In this document: positions 37,701 to 49,600 of the stretch, piece after piece
How the letters are laid out: each line of letters begins with the position of its first letter
How positions within the stretch are numbered: the first letter of the stretch is position 1
DNA from: Gorsachius magnificus
Lineage: Eukaryota > Chordata > Aves > Pelecaniformes > Ardeidae
Assembly: GCA_034008185.1 (NCBI GenBank)
Contig: CM067084.1
Span: 66,416,599-66,480,598 of the forward strand
DNA length: 64,000 nt
Direction of reading: 5' to 3'
Made by a program: the position numbers and the translations under genes
The notes under the pieces: model-generated
Told to the model about the DNA's origin: nothing
The model's database searches: none
Seen by the model: only the letters and a program-made list of their open reading frames with translations

Positions 37701-39010
37701 CGTGTGCATAGCTCACTATTTACTATGGAAGTACGAAAGCACTATGTGAACACACGGAGCACAGGCTATGCAAAGGAAGCCTTTTCTTAACAGATACACG
37801 CTCGTGTTAGTGATACCACGACTGACCAAACTGTTCCCGTGTCAGTTAATGGACCATCAGAGAGCGGGGATCCATCCACAGAGAAAACAGAACTAGAAGA
37901 TAATAATCCAAATAATTGATCATCAAATCTGCTTAAGGCTCTTTCTGAAAGTGCAGCTGATTTCAACGGAGATGTTATTTATTGCAGAGAAGTAAGTGAT
38001 TTGGGGAAAAGTGTAAGTATTCATTGGCTTGAAGTGTTTTGGCTACTTAAATTTCAGGGAGAGGCAGTGATAGTTAGCATTCAGATTGGGAAGCTCAGTC
38101 TTGATTAGGGATAGGATAGATATGAAGTGAATCAAGGCTATTACATTGCCACACGTACAGGAGGGAGTAGAAAGCTCAGGAAGGAAACTTTTCCTAAGGT
38201 GGATGATAACAGATGAGTTGCTACCCCAGGACAATACGAGACTGGTGCTTGGAATATGCCAGTGATTATGTTAATTTAAGTACCAACATGGATGGAAAGG
38301 AAGGGGTGGCTGCTCCCTGCTTACAAGTCCTTGCAAGCACTATGTGGTAATACTGGAGAACCGGTATGCTCGTCCCTTAGGTGAAAGAAAAAGACATTAA
38401 TGGTTTCCAAAAGCCTTTTCATTCAGATTTTCCTCAGCTGAGGAATGTACTCACATCACAAAACTTTGAGGGAAATGGTTTAAAACCTGGGAGAGAAGAA
38501 AAATCTTCTGTTAAGAGTTCACAATACTGTATTTTATGAAGTGCTGTGAAGTGCTTTTTCCTCCAGTTAATATTGTCACCACATTCATAGCTGTGATTTG
38601 ACAAGGGACAACTGTATTTTCCTTTGACACATGAACAAAAGCCTTAGCATTCACTGGCAGGACAAGAACCCTATTATAATTCACAATGCAAGTTGTATCT
38701 AGTAATAAAAAAATGCCTTAACAGGCCTGGAAGCCTGTTCTATCATTTACTATCTAGAAGGAGTCTGGAGGTATCAGTGGTATCCAAAATGCCACTGTTT
38801 TCATCACACATTTATAGGTTGGTGCTGGGATGTAATTTGGATGTAAGAATACATGTTGTCACATGACAAGTGAAAGCTTTCAGTGACCAGCAGGAACAGA
38901 GAGTACTCATCTTCTCTGTAAGGGTGTATCAAAAACTGAACATATGCCACGGAAAGTGATACACACCTCCTTTTCTGTACTGCGTGAAGCTCTACTGCCA
39001 CCCAGCCAGA

Positions 39011-39034
39011 GGCAGGCAGGCAGGCAGGCAGGGG
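39011..39034. repeat. (GGCA)n short tandem repeat
   Basis: About five and a half GGCA/GCAG units in tandem. No associated gene. Confidence 0.9.
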
Positions 39035-40537
39035 CTGCACCTCTCTGCTGCCGTAACCAGGGACAGCAAGTCAGGTTTTTCATAGCAGAAGTTATCGTTG
39101 CAGTATTACATGGGTATTAATGTACAAAAGATTTGCAGGTTCTTGAATTAGGGCAGAAAGGACAGCGGGAGATAGGATGTGGCCAGATGTATGGATTATG
39201 CATAAAAATAATGTAACTAGGGAACAACTTTTATGCATCTATGTATACTGCAACTTTCCAAACTGTGAGGAAGTTTTCATATTCAGATGTTCAACTATCT
39301 TATGTGTACCTATACATGCAACAGCATATAGATTCAGAAACTTAAACACAATTGAAAACAGTCATCTTTACTGTAAATCCACTGAAATACATCATAAATT
39401 CATTTAATCCTCTATATACAATAAAGAAAAATACGGATATAAAGGGAAGCTATTAAAACCTAGTTTGGGAGACATGCTTGCTAATTAAGAAAGTTGTATC
39501 TTGGATGTAATCTGCGTTCTTTGCAGATAACCTATTGGCCCAAGGTAAATACATTAAAATAAATAAATTGGTTTTGCAAACAAAATGGAGGATTAAAAAA
39601 AAAACTTCCTCAAAATTTGGAACTGAAAGTTCCAGTAACTGGAGAAATGTTCTTTAGATCCGTTGTCATTTGACCTACAATTTCATTATTCAAAGAAGAA
39701 TGAATGAAAATGATTTTGAATTTGTGATGGATTTTGCATCAATCAGAACACGGATTTTTACAAACTTCATTCATACCACCAGTGATAGACAGTGTGATTG
39801 CGTGACCAGCGAGAACTGATTAACACCTAATTTTGAATGCCAGGTGCTCACAGACAATTGTGCACAATTTGTAGATAGAAACTGCTTACTCGGTACACAG
39901 TAAGGAATAAATTCAAGAATACGGTATATTGCACATGGGTGATATATAATAGAAGATAGAGGTGGAATCTGTTGAACTGTTGACCTTCACATTATTTATT
40001 TAGTTGTAATGACACTGAGGATGGATTGAACTTCTTTTACTTACGATGAAAGGGTACACTTAGAATCAGCAGGATGATCCAGACAGAGTAAGAACATTAC
40101 AGGCCTGTGAAGATATACTTTTATTTAGCATTTTTCAGGCAGAAAACTGAAGAAAACAAATGAAGAAACAAAACAAACTCAATAATATTGTCATGTCTAA
40201 AGCTTCCCTTCAATGATACTTATTTTGGAACCTACTGTGAATAACCAGAGCTGTGGATACTACTGTGAATAACTAGTCATTCTGCACACATTCAAGTGTT
40301 CTCAACTGTTGTTCAGATTTTCAGTCCAAATAAAGATTTTACAGTGAAGTAGAACAAATGAGGCCATAGTCTGACATTGGGTAAATACAATGTTGCACTT
40401 AATTATACAATTATATGATAAGGCATAGTGTTTTGCTCAAAGCACAGATGAAAAATGCTAAGTCTGAAAAATGTGAGATTTAAAACAGATGTGGTGCTTC
40501 TGCAAATACAATGTATTTATGAAGGATTTTCACTTAC

Positions 40538-40624
40538 TTGTAATTGTCAGTGCAGGTGACATCATAACCAAGGGTTTTCAGCCTGTTTTCTAGTACCTCT
40601 ACAGTGTGAGTTCCACAGGAATCT
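40538..40624 (-). CDS. BST1: BST1 coding exon 7 (87 nt)
   Basis: The acceptor is CTTTCTCACAG and the donor TACAA|GTAAGT. It enters and leaves in phase 2. The translation reads DSCGTHTVEVLENRLKTLG, then YDVTCTDNY, matching human ESCGEGSMKVLEKRLKDMG and FQYSCINDY. The two cysteines correspond to the human Cys254-Cys275 pair of CD38. The next codon starts AA, so the following exon must supply one base to give Lys or Asn where human has Arg. Confidence 0.93.
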
Positions 40625-43600
40625 CTGTGAGAAAGGATTTTAATATTATTGCAAGTCTTTTATTATGTAATTTCCTTTCACTGAACTTGATGGAATTACT
40701 AAAGTAAATCCCCGTTACTTTGCTTCTTCCATATTCCTTAACACCTACAGAAAACTGGTGTACATTACTATTTATAATGCTTCGCTTGCTTACAGTCGTT
40801 TAACATTTTATACTCAGTTTGCAGAGACTGGAAGATTGGCTTCAGCCTGTGTAGCATTTGCAGATTCTATTAACCAATATTCCCATGTTTAATATTTCAC
40901 TAGGCAAACATGAAAAGAGCTAATCAATTTTTTAAAATAATAGATGAGAGTTTCATTTGTAATATTCTTTGGCAGCTATTTAGATGGTGCTAAAGTTGAT
41001 GATAGCTATCTTTACAGAATAAGTTGGTTATAATAAATTAGCATTATTCTTCTTGTTAGAAGCTTGTCCTCTTGAATATAGAACAATAGAAAAACACAGG
41101 GAGAATGAAAAAAACCAGAAACAATCCTAAATGCAGCTTCTGTGTCTAGCACAGTGTTTTTTATTTTGTGGTCCAATTAGCAAAAGAAAGCTCGACATAG
41201 TACAGAACCTACTGAGACCTCTAAAATGTGCACCAGTGTCAGGCATTAAGGTCAGTGTTACTTACCCATTGGCCAGGAAATTCTTATGACTCTAAAGAAA
41301 CCATACGGGGATGAGCAAAATGATTGTAAAAAGCAATTAATATTTTTATTAGTTACAATCACAAACATTCCCATGCATCCAGATAAGCACAGACTGAAAG
41401 ATAAATTAACATTCAGTGCTTTTCTTTGTAATAAGGGCAACTTCTGCAAAGGTGAGCTATATAATTTTTTTCCAGAAGGGTATGATTCTTTGATTTAAAG
41501 AGAAAAGCTAAGAAATGCTAACCTGAACCATGCTTCTCTTGTCATAGACTCTACAGCACTATGGTAAAATATGTGGTTTGGGTTGACCATGCCAAACTTT
41601 GATGAAAGCAAAAGGAGATAGGAAAGAGAAGAAATGGGATGTGAAAGAGAAATGACATAAAATGAATGGATAGAACTCAAAAGGTTTGAGTAGCAAGAAC
41701 AGCAGCCTCATGCCCGTAAGAATGCATACGACACCAGGGATTCAGCCACCAGCGGTGGATATGGTGACATCTGAGTCTGTTTCTCTGACCCTCCTCAGCC
41801 AGAGCAGTTTTAAGACCAATAAAGTGCCACCATATGTTATATTAAACTGCAGGGACCCTGCAGATGGTGGGGTAAAACTGACTTCCTCTGCTCCTCTGCC
41901 CTCGACTCATCTAGGTACATTTGTAAGGGCCCCCACAAAAACTATAATGAATTAATTTTTCCTTTAATCAGTCACAAGCCAGGCCTAATTACTTGATTTT
42001 GTTAACTTCAAAGTCCGTTTTCTACTGTGTTTATATTGAAAATCTTCACTTGATCTTTGACTATTTACCAGAAGGCTATTCTGTTTGGACTGATCTGTTT
42101 TTTGTTTGCTTAAACATAATTAATAGCAGAATTAGAACTGTTAAAGCCTACTCTTTGTTGTTGGATTGATTTTAAGTATTGAGAGAAGATGAGCCCCCTG
42201 GTGGTATTTCCCTCCTCCTACTCATTTCCAAACAGTTAAGGTAGGTGAAAATGAAAAGGATGCATTTGGCAAGGAGAAAGAAATATTTTATGTGAACATT
42301 TAAACTGAAATTCAGACTGAGCCTTTTCTTAGTAAAACTGTTCATGATACATTGTCGTTCAAGGTCTGAGGTCCACACATGCCTATCTCTAAACTAATGA
42401 GTGTACTCCAGACCCAATATTAGAATTTATATTTATTTTGTCTAATTCTGGTATTTATATACTCTTTTGGAATGGCAGAGTGTGACTTATGTGTTAGTGA
42501 AAGCATCTAAAATATTTTTAGTTTAATTGCTATACAAATATAACCAAATAGAAAACTAAGGTAAAATTTTAAAGACAGGTTCAAAAGGAGAATGAATTTC
42601 TTTTTGAAGGTATAACTTACATATCTGGTCCTTCAATATCATCCACAACCCAGATGACAATTTGTGAGATTTTGTCTTTCTGGAGATTAGGTATCTCATA
42701 ATCTGCAAAAAAACTGATTCAAGAAACAAATATTCAGAACTATAAAGAACAGGAAAAATAAATCTTTTTTTTCTCTTTGCAGTAATCAGAGCTCTGGTCC
42801 TCCTGCAGGATACGGGCTTGCTTTACATTTATATCTTCTGATTACAATCAGACTCAACACAGAGCAGAAAAAAATCTGATTGACATTCTGAATGTCCTCA
42901 AAGGTCAAAGGCATTTAATCAGAAGTTTTGTTTTCTTATTATTCATCTTAGAGGGGATCAGCTGAAAAAAAGTTACAACTTAAGAGGTGAACCAGAATGA
43001 AGTGAACTTTAACAAATGCAAAAACAAAAACCATTTGATACGTAGTAAAAAAGAGGTCATTCTTGTAGTTATTGCTTTTAGACACAACACAGTTTTGCTT
43101 TAAATAAAAAACAACAGCCACAAAACTAATATATTTTCAGATACAAAATCACAGCAACAATAACATGAAGTATTTGTCTAGGATACATAAGACCATAAAG
43201 GAGAAACTTCTAGACGTGTCCATCCCTGGCCTAGGAAGAATCTTCTACTTTATTCCCTTGTGTAAATTGACTTTGATAGGTATTTAAATGACAGTTAAAC
43301 CAAAACACTAGAATGGCCACTAAATATCTTCTTACACTAAATGGAAGATGCCAAATCCAAAGGATTATTTTAATGTCTGTAAATTGATTTTTTTGTGAGA
43401 TGCAGGCATTTCAAAGCCACAGATTTCTAACCTTTCCAGCAAGATGTACTGCGATGATTTCCAACTGTTTAATTGCTCTTTTCGTTGTTGTTTTTTGGTT
43501 GTTTTTTTTTTTCTCTTAGAAAGCTTTTAAGGGCTGTCTCTGCACTGCATGTTTGGCCTAAGCCTGAGCTTAGGTGTGTGCTCTGATTTGCCTATCAAGG

Positions 43601-46600
43601 GTCTTCTTAAATGTCTACATCTGGGCTTAAGTGTCTCTTGGCCACGCTAAATGCTCTGAGACCCCTCAGACTAGAAGGGACTGTTAGGTGTCATCTCCTG
43701 GATGAGACCAGCAGTGGCAACATGACCACCACTCTGTCCTTCTGGTGCCTGCAGGCGAACTACTGGTGCTCTGGTGTGGAAGCACATGACTCGTGGCGGT
43801 TGTCAGCCTCTGTTGGCAGCCAGCCAAGACGTGTTCATGAGGTCAGCAAGCTAATTTAAACTTCTGGAGAAGTGGAATATGAGGTGGCAGATACCAACAG
43901 TTGCTGTCTCTGGTCAAGTCTGGTATGGCGGCGCCTAACCAGAGACCAGTGGCAGCAACAGTAGGTTTACTTGTCTGTTTAAAGCATACAAGCCTGTGTA
44001 TTTCATCCATAGTGAAAATATAACAAAAAAATAAAGACTCCAGTTATTTTTAACTCATTTGCTTGTTCATGAATATGTTATTGCCAGCAAAAATGCAGCT
44101 CCCTCCAAAATATAAAGGAATCTTTAACTAGAGGAGTCAGAAACCGTGGAGAAAAAATGTACAATTGAATTCAGTAGACCAATTCCTGAACCAAATAATA
44201 TTATTAAAGGAGTCTGCCAACTACATTCAAATTGTGTGAATGAGCAAAGTTATTTTGCAGTAATGTGGGAAATAAATCTGTACTGAAATGATAACTGGTA
44301 ACTTAATAATGGTTTAAGTGTACAAACTGTAATGCAGGATAAACTTTGAAAGTGGTTTTGAAATGCCTGAAAACAGACCAAAGCAATGTTTAGGAAGACA
44401 GGCAGATCTTTCAGATTACTTTCTGCTGTTAATTATTCACCTCTAAGCTTCTTTCAGACAAGATCTCTTAAATGAATTCAGACATAAATGGCTTTGTTTT
44501 TTTCATGGCAGGCTGTGTTCCAGAGGTGGAGATTTCACTGGTCACCATACCAGCAGACAGGCAACCCAGGGAACTGGTGGAAAAAATTAATTTATGCATA
44601 AGAGGTTTCTGAAATAAGGAATCTATTTCTGAAATAAGGACTCTCCTTGGAGATGTCCCTGAATAGAAATTTTGTAACACTCATCTTTTTGAAGATATAC
44701 ACATTTTGCCGAAGTATGTTGGCTGACTTGAAGGCTGCTTTCAAAGAGCATTTATGCTGCTTGCCACAGCGGTTTGTAAAATGCCGGAGTCAAAAGGATG
44801 GTATTCATCCATTTCATGTTAATTCCTACAACTGGGGACAATTAACAGTTGTCCCCACAACTCAGCAGACTTTGATGCAAGAGGCTTTTTCAGCTACACT
44901 TCCCATGCTCTGTGCAGCAGAAGACCCAAACAACCTTTTTTTTTTGAAGGCATCAGACCTTGTATGCATAAATAAGTCAGTTTTCTTACCCTGGGCTTGG
45001 ATAAGCTCCTCCGACTGAAGAACCATTCAACAAGACATGTATCACCCCAGAACTGTGCTGCGCGTACTGCAATACATAACATTTTTTTTTCAGAACTCAT
45101 CTTGCAGATTTGCCATATGACTTGGTATTGTGTTGCAAGCAACAATGACCAAGGAAAGAATTTTACCAAGAAGAGTATCAGAACTGTTAAAATAATATCA
45201 AACTAGCACCCTAGCAGGTCACTGCAGTAAAGAGGACAAGAATTCAATGCATCTTCTCAAACTATTTTCTCAAACCTATGGTTTCTTCAGCATAGGAAAA
45301 AAGCATTTTGGCACACTGTTGGGTTTGATCTGTGAATAAAAGCTGTCAAATGTCACTTAGAACCTGTATTCAGTAGACAACTAGTGTGCTTATTCTGCTT
45401 AGCATATGCTTGATATATATTAACAAAGCTAACACAGAATTTTAACACATTATCTAGGTAAGGTTAAAGTTAGGTTCCCCTTGCTGAAACACTGTACCCA
45501 GTCTAAAAAAAAGTATTTGAATCAAAGGAAATAATCTATCACAGTTACAGACTTAAATCTGTTTTGATCCGGTGATGTTTTCCTGAACCACCCAGGGGAC
45601 ACTTGCTAATGTACAAAGTCAGCACTAATGCACTATTTACAGTGACTGAGGCCATCCTCCAGAAAGATTCCACCGCGTTGTTTTCACATTCCGCTGTGGT
45701 AGGGCAGGATTCATAGTCCAGTTCTGTAGGAAAGCATGTGATTTGTGCTATTAGAGAGATGATAACAACCATAAAAAGTGACCTTAGAAGGCAATGAAAT
45801 ATATTCCTGCATTACTCGCTGAACATACAAGATGGTCTGAAGTAACACTGAAGGCTGACAGTTGTATTTTTTTCTATCATTTTCCATCCTTTGCAGTTTA
45901 CACAAACAGTGACATTCTGTGGACTCAATAATTTGGCTGAAACAGCTCTAACTCTGTACCTGGAATGCAGAGAGCTCCATATTCCAAGGACGGAGAAGGA
46001 GGCTTAGCTCTTGTGCAGCACTGTTTAGATTTCACTGTGTGCTCCCCTGACTGCAATGTTAAAATATCCACACAGAACAGGACAGAATGAGATAGTGAAG
46101 CTATATCTGATTTTTTGGGGGGTAAGAGCAAAATTAGCCCCTCCAGAACACAGCAGTTGGTCTCCACTATGGTTTTACAGACAGATATTTAATATAGCGC
46201 TCATTGTCTTACCAGGGCTGTTTGCCTGCCCACACCAGTTTAGAAAATCTCCAAAGAAGCCAAAGAGAGTATCAGCCAGAGACATGTAGCGGCGGCCTCT
46301 GCCAGTAAAGCTATTGACTAGCAGCTGATTATTTTCCCAGAAGAGAGACTATATAAAAAAAAAGAAAAAGAAGAAATGAATCATCACTTGGGTGTGGACA
46401 CAATGAGATTATGGGGTGTTAAAAATAGTTTAAAACATGTTTTGGTATTTCTTTCAAAATCAAGCTAATAACCATAAATGTTAGATATCTCTTTAGAGGA
46501 ACAAAGTTTGTTCCTACAGTAGTCTAAATTATGGTCACAAGAGGCTTGAGGGGCTGGGAATGGATAAAGATCTACATTAAATATAGTTAGGCCTAGCTTT

Positions 46601-49600
46601 GCCTTCCTCAGCAGATGGATTTAGGAAAATGGAGAAAAAAGGTCAGACAGATATTTATAAGGGAGATGTATCTTACCAGAATTCTCTCATACTGCTCTGT
46701 TGTCTTACATGTCTAGCTGTTACTACTGTGTTCGTAGAACTCTTTCATGAATTAAGCTATGTTGACAGGAGTATTTGTTGGTTTAACTTGTATCATTCAG
46801 GGATAAGGAATAATTGTGCTAGAAGAACCGCTTTAAAGCACAACCTTTTAGAGAAGGCCAAAGCACACATTCTGATGGGATACGACGGCACGAAGAGCTG
46901 TGTTTTTAGCACTTTCACAATTCTCTGCAATTGCCAGCACATCAAACACTGTTTCCAAGCATATAATGGCATCCTATCTCATTTTTGCTTATGCTTGTTT
47001 AACATGTCAATGTTTAACATGTCATTGCCTTGAGACTTGGCTGTGAGGAGCGGAAGCAAAAGACAATAGCAAAAGTCGATTATCTTTGCAGGCAGACCAC
47101 CTAACTTGAGGAAAAGTAGAAGTTCAGGGACTACAACAGGGCACCTGGCACGTCAGGAAAAATGGGGAATCTTTGTAGCACGAAAATAGAGAAGTTGCTG
47201 AGAAGTTACTGCGTAAAATAAATGCAGCCAAACACATTGGAAAATGCCATCAAGCTTGAGCCTAGTTAGTAAGCTACAGACAGGCCAAAAATAGTGATTC
47301 ATGAGTCAGCCACAGAAGGACTCTTGGTCAATTTTGAACTGTGTCATGGATAATCTGCTGGATGTCACAGGACTGTGAACATAACATTAATAATCATTAC
47401 CTTGTTAGGTGGAATTTTGTGCAATGACAGGTTGATAAATAATTCATAGTCCTTAGGTAGAACGCTGCAAGGATCCTTGTTAATAAATGCATTTTTAAAC
47501 GCTTCCCACATCTCTGAACAGTTCTTCTCACTGTAATCATCAAAACAAACAAATAGCAGAATGTTTTTTCAAAGCAGAGCATGAAAGTAATTTGTTCCCA
47601 ACTTCTTCAAATTCCCAAATTAAAAAACTCCACAAGGTTAAGGTAGAAAACTGAAGTCAGGGTGGAAGAAAACTTGCAACACAGGAAGAGTATAAAGGTC
47701 TTGTCTTTTCCTGACTCCTAACAACAGCAGATTAGGAAGAAGTAGCAACGAAAATATTAGGATTTACAGTGTGGAAATAGAAATACATAGTAATTCAACA
47801 AAAGTCTTAGAAGGTACAGCATGCACAGTGAACTGGCTATCCAGCATTATAGAAATACTAAAGGAAACAGATTGCTTTGAAATTTTCCAGATTCAAACAG
47901 CCATTTCAATTAAAGCGTAGCTAAATATGCAAAGCTACTGGAATGTAAAATTACTCTTAAAATGTCACATTCAAGTGCATGAGGAGTTACTAAAAAGTTT
48001 TGATGGTAGAATAATGGTTTTGATGAAGAGATGCCTTCTGTGTATCCAGGCCCTAGGAATACACAGCTTTACCTTGCTGGAATGGGCACACAGACCGTGC
48101 GGGCCAAGTACTGTCACTGTATGGTAGCTACAAGAATACTGTTAGGATTCAACATTTTAACTGCTTGTGCAGGGGGGCCTGATATAAGATGCTAGGCTGT
48201 GCACTTCTGCCAGCTCTGCGCTGGGGACAATCCTCTCCCGCGGAAGGACAGCCCAGGCCATCTAGGCATGGACGTGTCTTACGCCTCTGGATTTGCAGGA
48301 TCTCCTGTCACAGCTCTGAGCCTGCCTGGAGTAATTAAAAAGGGAATTGCTACTTCCACCGCTTTCCCACAGTATCTTCCCCACATATGCTGTGACAATG
48401 CCTATGCTGGGAACACTCTGCAGAACAGAATCATGTATTTCATGTGCATACAGCGTTCCTAACATGAACAGCTGTAATTGCAAAGCTGTAGCTTGAACAA
48501 CAGTAGTCCCAGTAAGTAAACTAAACTGTGCCATTTGGGTGTTTTGTTCATTTAATGTCATCCATAGACAGCAGAGTTTCTGCTGGAGCTTCTCCTCGCG
48601 AGATTCTTTACAGAGCTGCTTTGTGATGCTGAATGTCACAGACGCTTTAAAGTTAAAGGACCAGTTGTGAGGAGCCATGCAGCTCCCATGCAGGAAACAG
48701 ACCACAGATTCTCCTACAGTAATCTCTGGTCATGCTTCCAACAACTATATAAAAAACTCCAATATATTGTAAACAAACATGGGATCTTGATCTGAAAATC
48801 TTCAGTGATGCAACATGACCCTTGATCAGTGGTTCCAATGTTTAAATAGCCCTACTTGATAAAAGGATTTGCATTTTCTGATTTTATGCTGTTAAACTTT
48901 AGCTTCTGACAATTGTATATACTTATGCCTCATTCTGTTAAAGAGCCATCTACTGTAAACACTCACTTATTCATGCTAGTACTTGTAAATTGTGATCAAC
49001 TGAACTCTTAACATCTTTCTTGACAGTTGAGTCCAGCAGTAATTTCTGGTTAATTCACTTACTGCATTTTTTTCCTTCATGTCTTCTCATCCAAGTTTGA
49101 ACAGCTTGTAAATCAAAAGGATTATTCTGCTCTGTTACTCAAAATTTCTTAGCTGGCAAAAATACTTTTTGAAACTATAGGGTGGGGAAGAACTGTGGTT
49201 CAGGACAGTTCTTTCCTATTTTCATAGACACTAATAAGTCATATTGGATTTATTTCATACTAGTCAGTTAAAAAAGTATGTTTTCAAAACTTCCATTATA
49301 TGCTACTGTGCTGGTTTTCCTGGGATAGTTATCTTCATAGTAGCTAGGCAATGTTTTGGATTTGTGCTGGAAACAGCGTTGATAGCACAGGGATGAATCA
49401 GTTACTGCTGAGCAGGGCTTACACAGTCAGGACCTTTTCTGCTCCTCACCCCCCCCCCTACCAGCGAGGAGGCTGGGGGGGCACAAGAAGCTGGGAGGGG
49501 GCACAGCCAGGACAGCTGACCCCAACTGACCACAGGGGTATCCCACACCGTAGGACGTCATGCTCAGCATATAGAGCTGGGGGGAGAAGGAAGGGGGGAA

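Larger units (their letters stand above)
19830..40537. other. BST1 3' region and BST1-CD38 intergenic DNA
   Basis: There are 20.7 kb with no exon I can establish. The true last exon(s) of BST1 should fall in the right-hand part, since exon 7 ends at 40538 with a normal donor in phase 2. I checked for an exon continuing the CD38/CD157 tail and found only weak candidates. The stretch holds three CR1 fragments (27.7-29.4 kb), a doubtful LTR-like block (26.6-27.7 kb), a C14 run, a TG microsatellite and a GCAG repeat. The rest is AT-rich single-copy-looking DNA in which I see nothing. Confidence 0.7.

Noticed and set aside
38437..38599. minus-strand open stretch after a CACAG acceptor, considered as BST1 exon 8
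   Set aside because: Phase fits but there is no LQC motif, no second matching cysteine spacing and no hydrophobic GPI signal.
40255..40300. minus-strand RTLECVQND followed by a stop, resembling the LLQCVDH segment of CD157
   Set aside because: The only in-phase acceptor (TTGAG) is poor, the intron would be about 240 bp, conserved Pro-Val is missing and the protein would end without a GPI signal.
44647..45018. 123-codon plus-strand frame
   Set aside because: It overlaps BST1 exon 5 in antisense and shows no family features.
46599..47033. 144-codon plus-strand frame inside BST1 intron 2
   Set aside because: No recognised domain, no splice or promoter context, and composition like the surrounding intron; likely chance.
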